Below, piece by piece: positions 1-9,900 of a DNA stretch of 64,000 bases. The stretch covers positions 1-64,000 of the forward strand of contig NPFB01000059.1 in the NCBI GenBank assembly GCA_014084085.1. Direction: 5' to 3'. Under the pieces are notes generated by a model, which had not been told where the DNA came from, ran no database searches, and was given only the letters and a program-made list of their open reading frames with translations. Position numbers and translations under genes: made by a program. Origin of the DNA: Hondaea fermentalgiana (lineage: Eukaryota > Sar > Bigyra > Thraustochytrida > Thraustochytriidae). The stretch's first letter is position 1. Each line of letters begins with the position of its first letter.

Positions 1-194
1 AAGGCCCGAGGGCCCGCTTGCGGATGCGGGCGCCGGCGACGCGAGCGAGCCACCAGAGGAGCGGTGGCCCGGAATGTGGCTGCGTTTGGCGAGCCGCGGT
101 GAATGGAGAAGGCGAAGGAAGACCGCAGCAGCGTCTTGGGCCTCGGCGAGCACTTCAGGTCAGGGCAAGGGCGTTTGAAACATTCTCGCAAAAT

Positions 195-518
195 TTACCA
201 GTCGAACCTAACGTTTTCGCCGACATTGTCCGGCGCAAGGAGTGGACGTAGCTTGGCCTGGACGATGGCACGTATGCCTGCATCCTGGATGCGATTTGCC
301 ATGTACTCACGGAGACGCTGTGCTCGAAGTCGAGCCCATGCTTGCTGCACGACAGCGAAATCGCTAAAGAATGGGTCCTTTTCTCCACCAGGCTTTGACG
401 CACATCTCGCCACGTGTTCATGACAAGCCTGTGAGTCATTGCCTGTATCCTGGAGACACCATGCGCGAAAACGACACGAGCAAACGCCGCATGATAGAGC
501 ACAGCAGCCGTTAAAGTC
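195..518 (-). pseudogene. Truncated inverted copy of the RING/Rcat C-terminal tail
   Basis: Read on the minus strand in one frame, this stretch encodes about 107 residues that align end to end with the C-terminus of the kinase/RING protein encoded at 2629-6627. Shared blocks are FNGCCALSCG (parent FSGCCALKCG), AWCLQDTGN (parent AWCLKDAGN), CHEHVARC (parent CHQHIANC), FSDFAVVQQAWARLRAQRLR (parent FADFGTVQEAWAQIRTQRLR) and a matching stop. An in-frame stop at 543-545 closes the frame just upstream, so no ATG-started reading of the full RING is possible. The CxxC pair before the GCC motif is absent, and one cysteine (parent YFCAWC) is arginine here (RFRAWC), so zinc binding should be lost. Divergence is at amino-acid level, so it is not a very recent copy. 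It is probably a broken paralogue; it could also be the last exon of a gene whose other exons lie elsewhere. Confidence 0.7.
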
Positions 519-542
519 GCGTAAAGGTTTGCGAGCGCGTAC

Positions 543-1129
543 TCATCCATGTCTCCGTGGCCCAGCGTGGTAGTCGGTGTGCGCCTTCTTATGTGCCAAC
601 CCGCTCAGGGTAATCACATTCGTTTCGCGGAGCTCCTCGAGCGTTGTGGTGGAGACGCCCTTGACGAGCACAGCGCGCGCTGTGCGGCCCTGGACAGAAC
701 CTTTCGGGGCTACTCAAATGATCGATGTTGTCGCCCATATTAGGTTGTGCAGCTCGCAGGTCTTGTCCATGCCGCCCGTAAGCTTCTTGCCGACTAGCTT
801 TGCAGGATGCTTGGGTCCCCAGGGTACAAGAGCTCCGTCATATGCACGGTGGCAGCCACGATGTTATTGACCATTATACGAAGGCGAGGGTCGTCCGCCG
901 GAAGCTGACCTTGATTGCGATCATGCACGCTGAGCAGTTTCTTGAGGTAGTTCTCGCCAAACCCAAAGGCTGCCATGAAATCCGCCACGGTCCGGATGAG
1001 GCGAGGATCCTCATCGTCGACATCTTGAGAGGCGTCAGCGTCGGAACTCGCATCCTCAGCCGCACCAGCTTTGATTGCCTCGGTGGCCTCGATCGCTGCT
1101 CCGCGGTGACGCTTCGCCCTCGGCGGCAT
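543..1129 (-). pseudogene. Decayed gene of unknown function, two frames
   Basis: An ATG at 1129 (minus strand) opens a 111-codon frame that starts MPPRAKRHRG, continues through an acidic linker (about residues 28-42) and then a globular-looking stretch with ...DFMAAFGFGENYLKKLL... and ...ATVHMTELLYPGDP. It then runs into a TAG at 794-796. A second frame takes over smoothly at about 810 (HPAKLVGKKLTGGMDKTC), carries an in-frame TGA at 714-716, and continues with natural-looking protein (VLVKGVSTTTLEELRETNVI) down to a TGA at 543-545. The hand-over of protein-like composition between frames, plus the internal stop, suggests a frameshifted and interrupted gene. I do not recognise the family. The last frame is the one used by the RING-tail remnant at 195-518, so both may belong to one degenerate locus. 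An unrecognised intron is the main alternative. Confidence 0.4.
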
Positions 1130-2628
1130 CTGTAAGACGTTCCATTTGCCTGGCTGGCCGCCACGCTTGCGCCCCGAGGGGTTCGCGCCGTCAGCCCCGC
1201 TGTGTTCGGCGCCCTCTGCACGAACTGATGATGAGATGGAGCGCGGCTTCGTGCCTCACCAAGCCGAAAATCATCCCACAAGAACCGAACAAGCGTAGAA
1301 TTCCTCCAAATGGAGAGACGCTTAGTAGGCCTAGATAGATGGCCAAAAAATATAAAATAATAGAATGGAATCGATTTGACGGGTCGCATTTTGTTGCCTT
1401 GCCTGAGTCTCGCCATTTCGTGAGCTCATCCTTCTGATGATGTTCTCGACGGATTGGAGCAACGAGGCATGGCTCGCTCGCACGCTCGGACAGGCTTCGT
1501 GCGTGAGAATACAGACAGGCCTTTGTATGCAAGTCTTGTCATCTTTATCCCTTTCGCAAGCGCTTATTGTGCAGTGGAGATCACAAGGAGAAGAGTTTGA
1601 CATCGCTCACCAGTGGCATGCAGAAGGTGCGTTGTCCCCATTTCTACTTGCGTGGCTCAGTTCTCGAAACGCGTATCGTGCCCGAGCGTTCCTCGATCGA
1701 TTATTCAGATTCTGACATGGGTTCTATGACCCTCAAATCCGAATGCGGCACCCCTTTCTCGTCCTCGTGCTCGTTCAGCGCGTGCTGCTGATCCTCAGAT
1801 ATTGCAGGGCCACTCTGTTTATCTAAAGTGTCCTCCGTCACATCCACAGCGGCCGGTATAGGGGGGGGGGGGTGCGCGCGAAGGCAGGATCAGGGGTGCG
1901 CGCGAAGGGTGTGGGCTTGTTTTGTGCGCCGCAGCCGCGCGATGGCCTTAACCGAGGTCGCCGGCCACAGCAACACAGACGCAAAAGGTTGCTGTTGCGT
2001 CGTTGGGCCGCCCCATCAGCGCCGCGCGGAAGAAAAGGGCAGAGAAGAGAAGAGGAGGGATGCGGTGGCGAGGGTCTTGTCAAGACGAGCATGGCCCGCC
2101 AACACGCGGTCCGACAAAAGCCGCAGCAGCGGGCGGCGAGCTGTCAGCAGCAGTGACTTGTAGTCTGGATTGACCGAGGGATTTATTCAGAAACTGGATT
2201 CCGCGCGTCGACCTTATACGCTACGCGCGTCTCGTTGCTCAGACAGGGCAACGCAGCAACTTTGAAGCGACCTCGACAGCTTTCGCGAAGGGGTCCCTAT
2301 CCGCGGTGCCCCGTCCTGTCCTGCTCAAACGCCACCGCCACCACGATTCCGCAGCTTCCATCCAGGTGCCGGCGCTCTCAAAGCGCTCTCGCATTCCTCA
2401 CCTTCCCGGCCTGCCCTTGCCGACGAGCGCTGCCCTTGCTACCGAGCGCTGCCCTTGCTACCGAGCGCTGCCCTTGCCGTGCTGCAGCATAACCCTTATA
2501 TCGTCTTCATCTGCGTCTTCTTCCCTCATTTGCTCTCCGTGACCCTCTCCATCTCGTCGCGGCCGCCGGCCTCGCACCAGACGCCTCGCCCACGCCACGC
2601 CCGGTGTGCGGTCTCAGGGACGGCAGAC
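1130..2628. other. Intergenic region upstream of the ankyrin/kinase/RING gene
   Basis: No convincing gene is seen. The overlapping short frames here are rich in Arg, Ser and Pro, lack domain motifs and look like GC-driven noise. It holds a run of 12 G at 1861-1872 and a 19-bp tandem repeat at 2422-2478. The promoter of the plus-strand gene starting at 2629 and that of the decayed minus-strand gene at 1129 must lie here, but I see no clear core element. Confidence 0.5.
2422..2478. repeat. Three tandem copies of a 19-bp unit
   Basis: The unit accgagcgctgcccttgct is repeated three times at 2422-2440, 2441-2459 and 2460-2478, with only end differences. It lies about 150 bp before the ATG of the gene at 2629, probably in its 5' untranslated region or promoter. 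The upstream extension of that reading frame through this repeat has no ATG and is not counted as coding. Confidence 0.85.
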
Positions 2629-3254
2629 ATGTACAAGCTCATCAGGAATGGCGACCGGGCCGGCGTGCAGCTCGCCGTGCAGAGGGAGCCCGCCCTGCTC
2701 GACGCGCCGGTGACGAGGAATAAGCACACTCCGCTCATGTTCGCCCTCCTCAAAGGCTCCGGGGGGCAGCCTGCCATCGCGCAGTGGCTCATCGCACGCG
2801 GCGCCAAACGCAACCTGCAGGACAACCTTGGATGGACCGCGCTCATGTTCGCGTGCCGCCACAACCAGCGCGACACGGCACGCTTGCTCATCGAGTGCGG
2901 CGTCGAGCTCGACCTGCAGAACAAGAAGGGATGGACCGCGCTCATGTTCGCGTGCTGCTACGCCCAGCCCGACACGGCCCGTTTGCTCATCAAACGCGGC
3001 GCCAAACTCGATCTGCAAAACGACGAAGGAGGGACGGCTTTTATGATAGCATGTAGCCGTCAGCCATCTACTCCGAACCTCCTGCGCTGTGTCAGGCTTT
3101 GCTTCGCGGCGGGCGCCAACGTGGAGCTGAGAAAGAAGAATGGGCGGGACGCGCTGGCGCTGGCCAAAGTCGCGGAACGCGCCGACGCCGTCGCGCTCTT
3201 GGAGTTCGCGACGGCGTTAGAGGCGACGCGACGGCAGCAACAGCTGCGGCAAGA

Positions 3255-3292
<38 letters not shown>

Positions 3293-6200
3293 CGCAACAA
3301 GAGCAGGGACAGGAACAGTCGTCGCCGCAGAGCGTCGTGACCACGTTGCTTCAGTCACAAGACGAAGTTTCACAGAAATCATGGAGCCTGCGCCACCATT
3401 CATCTGATGCTTGTATCAGCCACGACAACGCAGAGCTCGACGCTATCTTCGACCATACTCAAACTTTATACGAACAGAGTCAGACACCTCTCATGCAGGC
3501 ATGCAAGGGGGATGTCGTTACACAGAGATCATGGACCCAGTCTTCCTCCGACATTTGTTGTAGCCCTGGCAAAACAAATCTCGATGATATTTTCGACCTC
3601 ACTCAAGCTCTGTACGACCAGAGTCAGACGCTTCTCATTCAAGAATGTAGGAGAGGCGAAATATCGACGGCAAAAGAGCCTGAGGTAGTCGAGACAAACA
3701 TCGATACGCGTGGCAGCTCCGGCATGACTCCTCGGTCTCACATTGATGAGGACAGCGACGAGAATCAAGGTTTCGTTACAACCCCCAAAAAAGAGATACC
3801 CGCCCTTCTTTCCTTTTTGCAATCGCTACCGCTCGCACAGCTTCAGACCAATACATTGCGGGAACTGGTTCTCGAGCTTCTAGACCAAGGTGTGCAAACA
3901 ATGAACGAGGCTCGACGTCTCGGTTTCTCTCGTCTTGCGCAGCTTGGCATTTGTAGTGCACAGGACCGTCAACTCTTTGTAAAAGCGTTTGGAGAAAACG
4001 AAAATCATTCGAAGCTCGAGGCGCTCGCCGCGACAGTCGCATTCGCGCGCGGGTTGCGAGACGATGGTAAGCCTATTTTGCACAAGATGCTGCGCTCTGC
4101 CTTGACCCGTCATCTTAAGCCGAGTAGTACCCTTGAAGCTCTACTGAACGTCGACACGGACCAGGCAGACATTCGTGATCGAGCAGCATTATTCTCAAAA
4201 ATTCAGTCCGCGGTAGAAACCACATCGACAAAAGCTAACATGCGAAACGCCTTTCGAAAGAAGCTTGTTGACTCCGTTCGCAAGGCTCTCGCAAATGGCA
4301 TGCAAGACCATCTCGCCAACTTTGAAAATTTCTACGACATGCAACACATTGTAGACTCGTATCGCACGTTGTGGAAAGATATCCTGTGTGAGCCGGTCAG
4401 TTGTGAGACATGCTCTTTCCCCATCACATTTGAAAAGGTACAAAGAGCGACAAAAGCTGCGCTTAAAGCACTCACCGAATGGGAGACAGAATACGACACT
4501 TCTGCAGCCCGCGAACGCACCCTTGCCTCCATTTGTGCGCTGGACGCAAGCACGACAGACATGGGCATGCGTCACACCTTTTACATGACACTCATGCATC
4601 CAGAGCGAATGTCCGAGCTCCGAGGTAGGACTCAAGCGGTAGAGGCGGCTTTTCGGTCCGAGCTCCAAGTATTGTGCGCGGAAGATCCCATGAAAAATGC
4701 CCCTCGAAAATGTATCCAACATGCGCTATCTGTAACGTTATCATTCTACGAGCAGACCGTTGCGGACAAGCTGGCTCGCACGAAGGAAACCATCAAATGC
4801 CTGGAGAATCTTCTGGCCAGCCTCGAGCCAGGGCTCAAGGCACCAGACACGGACCGCGCAGAATCGCTTGTTAAAGACCTTCGTGACGCACGAAAGAAGC
4901 GCAAGAGGATCGCTCGAGAGCTCGAGGATGCTGAAGAGGATGCAAACGACGGCGACGATGATGCTCGAGCAGAAATTCCAAAGCTTGAGAGAGAGCTCGC
5001 AAAGATCGGCAGCGTCTACAAGCTGGACAGTCGTCTGCGCAAAGAGCGCGCTCATGTGCTTCGCCACGCGGAGATGCACTATCCAGAGTTGCTGGGCGAC
5101 CAAGAGTGGCTGAAGCGCATCGGAATAAGCGACGGAGTGCCTCTGGAGCTGTCAAAGGCTGGGCTTTGGCTTAGCCATGTCAAGCAAGAGAGCTTTGCAA
5201 CCCTTGATGAGCTCGCGTCGAAGCCTGGCAAAACGGTGCAAAAAGTACGGGCGTCTGATGGTCGAACTCTCGTGCTCAAGACCTTTCACCTTGCGAACGA
5301 CACTTGGAGCGGCCGCTTTTATCGCCAAGTTGTGGCGCTTGCCGAGATGCGCTCGGCCTATGTTGTTCGCATCGAGGGCGCCTTTATGCAGGATGCTCAG
5401 CATGGCTGTGTAATCATGCCCTATTATCCGGGGGGAGATTTATTCGCCTGGATCCGTGACAACGCGCACGCAGACGTGGCCACGCGCAAAAGGATAGCCA
5501 TCGGTCTTCTTTCGGGGCTTCACGACTTGCATTCGCGGAATCTCGTTCACTGTGACATCAAGCCGGAAAACATCTTTCTTGCCAGAGGTCTCTCACCTGT
5601 GCTCGGCGATTTTGATGGTGTTCAAACGCATGACGTGACAATGACGCAGCCCTTGCAAGCGACCGTCAAATACTTGGCGCCTGAGCTCCGCAATGAAAAT
5701 ATCGACAAGGTCGAGCCTGCAGTGGACATGTATTCAGTCGGGATGGTGCTCAAGGAACTTTTCCAGAATTGCCCAATGCCACAAGCGCTTCAGAATCTCA
5801 CGACAATGCTGACAGCGAGAAACCCACGTGAGCGACCGTCTGCATTGGTGGCCTTGCGACACCAAGCCTTTCAGGTCGAGCCAGTCCCGGTTGGAGCGTG
5901 CGCGATCTGCTTGGACAGCTTTCCCATCGCTGAGGTCGTTGCTTGCGACGAAGCGCATTTCACATGCAAAACATGTCTGCAGCAGGCGATTCAAGCTGCA
6001 GCGGAACCTGGTGGCCACGTGCAAATTCTTGCGAACGGCAGCATGAAATGTATCACGCCTGACTGCGATCTCCACATATCAGGGCGTACCATTGCAGCTG
6101 CGGTACCAGAAAAAGACTACGAGGTGCTCCAAAAGATTGTGCGCAAGCATGCGGAGCGCGAGTTGGCGCGAGAGCACGAGCGTGATGTACAGCGGCGCGT

Positions 6201-6627
6201 TGATGAAGTGCTTCGTGATCACGGACTCGATCCGGAAACCCAGAATCATCTTCGCAAGATCCAGAATGAGATCTTGACCATGTCGTGCCCCCGCTGCTCG
6301 GCAGCCTTTGCTGTCTTCAGTGGCTGTTGTGCACTCAAGTGTGGGAATGACTGCTCATGTTATTTCTGTGCGTGGTGTCTCAAAGATGCCGGGAACAGCA
6401 GTCAAGGCTGTCATCAGCATATTGCCAATTGCCCGTCAAAACGGAGCGCAGACCCATACTTTGCTGACTTTGGGACAGTGCAAGAGGCCTGGGCCCAAAT
6501 CCGGACACAGCGTCTTCGCCACTACATGACGGAACGCATCCAGAACGACGACATACGCAAAAAAGTTCTTGAAAAGCTACAGCACCTGCTCACATCTGAT
6601 ATTATTGGGGCTCCCTTCAGACTCTAG
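2629..6627 (+). CDS. Ankyrin repeat / protein kinase / RING-Rcat fusion protein
   Basis: The 1332-residue product combines a substrate-binding module, a kinase and an E3-ligase-like tail. Residues 1-175 are ankyrin repeats (recurring GWTALMFAC and DTARLLI). About 205-230 is glutamine rich. About 391-461 looks like a SAM-type fold (inference). About 708-811 is charged coiled coil. The kinase spans about 870-1080: lysine in LVLKTF (884), HCDIKPEN catalytic loop (974), DFD instead of DFG (994), then APEL and DMYSVG. No glycine-rich loop is visible. A RING follows at 1091 (CAIC...CKTC), then a cysteine-free helical linker, and a second zinc module from 1220 (CPRC...GCCALKCG...FCAWC...C) resembling the catalytic Rcat of RBR ligases, with the middle IBR apparently absent. 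I chose the ATG at 2629 because the frame upstream has no ATG, this codon has G at -3, and ankyrin sequence starts at once. The likely role is ubiquitin signalling coupled to phosphorylation; substrates are unknown. Activity of the kinase is plausible but the DFD variant is atypical. Confidence 0.85.
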
Positions 6628-6777
6628 ATCAATCAGAAACTTCAGTTCCAATGCATATACATACACTGTGAGACGACTCTTGCTGCTTCGTAGCATGGCG
6701 GGCCTGGTTGAGAAAAAAAAAAAAAGAGAGAAAAAAATCATTGACAGGGAGGGAACAAGGCAAAAGAGAAAAAGAGG

Positions 6778-6784
6778 AAAAAAA
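6778..6784 (-). terminator. Pol III T-run terminator of tRNA-Glu
   Basis: Seven consecutive A on the plus strand read as T7 on the minus strand, starting six bases after the 3' end of the tRNA gene. This is the usual RNA polymerase III termination signal. Confidence 0.75.
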
Positions 6785-6790
6785 GTAAAT

Positions 6791-6860
6791 TCCATGTCCG
6801 GGAATCGAACCCGGGGGTTGACGGTGAGAGCGTCAGATGTTACCATTACACCAACACGGA
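6791..6860 (-). tRNA. tRNA-Glu (anticodon CTC)
   Basis: The minus strand folds as a 70-nt tRNA. The acceptor arms TCCGTGT and ACATGGA pair over seven positions, including one G-T. The anticodon arm is TGACG-CTCTCAC-CGTCA, giving anticodon CTC (6826-6828), which reads GAG (Glu). The T arm is CCGGG-TTCGATT-CCCGG, and the B box GGTTCGATTCC is intact. No intron is present and CCA is not encoded, as expected for a eukaryotic nuclear gene. It sits between the stop of the plus-strand kinase/RING gene and the stop of the giant minus-strand gene. Confidence 0.96.
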
Positions 6861-6918
6861 GCTCATGTGTCCCAAGGATTTGCTGGTCATTCAGATAGAA
6901 ACAAAGTCGATGTCCTCG

Positions 6919-9900
6919 TCATTTTGCGATACGCGTCACGAGAGCTTCGTGTTCGTCAGTCATGAGACCGCGCCGGTGTCGCTTGGCGGTCACGTAGAGT
7001 TCCCGAACTTCCGCGAGCGTCAAGTCATGGAGCGCTCGGCCCAGTAAATTTACTTGGTGGTCATCAAATTCGTGTGCTGCGCCAATGAAACGCGCCAAAA
7101 GAACAGCTTCGGAATCTTTGCTCACAGCAAGTGGTTTTCCTCGTTGACCGACGGACACGGCGGACTCGACGAAAAGGATTGGGACGGGAGCCAAGGCCCA
7201 ACGAAGTGAGTTGGCTTCGGCAAGACTTAGAACAATAAGCCAATCACCCATGATCACGCCCGTCTCCACATTGCGCAAGCGAGCAGTAACCTCGGGGTTT
7301 GGAGCAGAATGGTTCCGAGAGAAAACAAGATGCGTCGCGCATTCGCCTAGTTTGGATATATCTCCGGCTTGCCAAAATCCTCGCGATGAGAGACCTTCTG
7401 GGTCCATGAGCAACCCTGCATTCCAGGGAACAGCGAGATTCGCTTGGCCTGCCCATGCACGGCCTTGATGCCTTTTAACGTCGCCGGAAACCTCAACCTG
7501 GCGCTCCCTTTCCCGTTCCTGTTCTTGCTGTTGTTCCGCATTCATGACACGACGAAGCACGCCTCCAAACCGACTGGGTGCACTCTGTCCGAATCTTCGA
7601 AGAGCCTTTTGCACCTCCGCGCGCTTTGCGCGTGTCTCGAGTAGCGCACTGCATGCGTCGGCCTCACGCTTCAGCGTTGGGATACTCAATTGCGACGTCA
7701 AATCAAATGAAACAGAACTCGTGAACGCACGCACGGCAATGGCGCGCTTGTGACCTTGGCGCAGCGCGGCGAGGGCTGCTCGCCGCCATAGCATTCGCAC
7801 TTGCGCTTCACGTAGGGTGTTCTCTTGATTTGCCAAGTCGTTCAGGCCTCGTAGCTGCAGCCAGCACGCAAGTTGGCACTCAATGGGGACCTTTTCGCAA
7901 AATGAACGAGAAAGTTCGCTGCTTAACAGCTCCATCACGACGCGAGGGACCAAAATATGGAGGCATTGGCCCATGCCGAGACGACGCATGCGCCATGCAC
8001 CCTGGCAGTAATCACGAAAGGTCATGTCCTTGCCGATCGTCATCGCAGCGCGACCCAAGATAGGTTGCGCAATGTCCATTCCCGTCGTGTGCACATGATC
8101 GTAAAAGGTAAAGCGTTGGTCGGGCGACAAAGCAGCCTCGGCAAGCGGCACATCGCGAAAAAGAAAACGCCCACCATGTGGTTGATCGGAGCGCAAGAGA
8201 ACCCTTTGACGGTCTTGAGCATCCAAGTACACGCAACCCTTGAGATCATCAAGACCATGTTCCAAAAGTATCCAAGCCACTTCGCGATTCGAAAGGCCGA
8301 CAATCAGCGCGCCTGTATCAATCAGCGCACAAAGAGAAGTGTCTTGTGCAACTTGATGGAGCAAGGCCTCAACCGTCCAACCAAGTTCCAAAGGCGCACT
8401 CACCTCGACACATTCCCTGTTCGTCAAGGTCGCCCAGAACCGGCCCTCGGTACCCTCTTCCCATTGGCACTCGCCCATCTCGCTTGGCATTGCAGAACTT
8501 GGCGTTCCGGAAAAACCATGCGTCCGCCCCACTGACATGACCATCTCCTCCCCGCCAGCTACAAGCTTTCGAGCACGGTGTTTGAGTGCCGCGGGAAAGG
8601 CCACGCGCTCCAGAAAGGTACGCACTGCCTCGGGGCTGAAGCGCAGTCGCTGCCAAATCGCGTTCTCTTCAGAGTCCAATCCATTTGAATTGTGGCCGGC
8701 GGCATCATCTTGGGATTCGCTTCTGCTCGAAGCTTGGGCCAGATGAAGCGGGAGAACAGCGGGCAGGGAACTCGGTGGCATTCCTGGCCCGGGATCTGCG
8801 ATGGCCGCTTCATATTCGAGAAAAGCCTTGCGCTCCTGCAGCGGGCCAGCTTGTGTGAAAAGGTCTCTTTGCCACAAACGCACGAGTTCACTCACGTCAT
8901 TGCGCCGAAGGCCACTGTGCTGATACGCTAGTAGCGACAACACGATCAGAACGTCAGGCTGCGCAAATTCGGACGCAGGCGATGGTACCCCTTTTCCAAG
9001 AAAAGGGACACTCATGTACCGCCGCGTCGCGCTCCCGCCCGCCGCTGCTTCCTGCACAAGACCATGTGAGACGCCATTTACTTTGCCAAGACAGTGAGGC
9101 AAAACTACGTGTATATATGTCGCGGCCAGATTCACGAGGAAAACTGCAGATGGATCGATTCCAGCATGAACGGCCGCCTTGCTGCGCTGCGTTGCGCTCA
9201 ACGACTTATCTGCCAAGGCCCCTCCGAGCAGTGCCTCACGCGAGTCCTGCGGGAGACTACCTTTGACGCAGCGCCGCCACAATCGTGGCGCCCAACGACC
9301 GCCTTGCCGATTCGCCAGAGGCATCTGCAAAATCTTCAACTGGCGTATTGCAAACCATCGTGCATCGCCTGCAAGTTCAAGTCTTACGCGATTAGCTTCC
9401 AGTGCGTTCCTTGGAAGATAGAGCCTCTTACTTACAAAGGTCCCACTTGTTGCCTCTGCGCGATACGAGCGACCCCCGTCAACTGATGTCAGAACGCGCA
9501 CTTTCGTCGGCAGCATCGAGAGCCCAGAGCGCATCGCAAACGGCGAATATTCCTCAAAGTCCACGTCGATTGCACCGACACGAACTTTATGGGGCATTAT
9601 CAAATCAACCGTTGCCACGCGCGGGTACTCCGCACTACACCAAAATGACGATGTTTCGCTCTCCAGCATGTGATGACCAGCGTGTTCGTCGTCATCTAGG
9701 TTTGACGAGCACTGAATCTTCAAGTTTTGCTGCACAGGACGTAGGAGCGCGTCGGGGCCATCAAGTTCTGCGCAAAGCCATGCTGCGGCACTCTGTGCCA
9801 AAGGTTCCGTCATTTCGTCCTCATAGAATCGCGGATCCACGACAACGAGATGTGGCGTCGCCTCCAGCTTGCCTTGGTCCACGCCGCGCTTTATCGCCCT

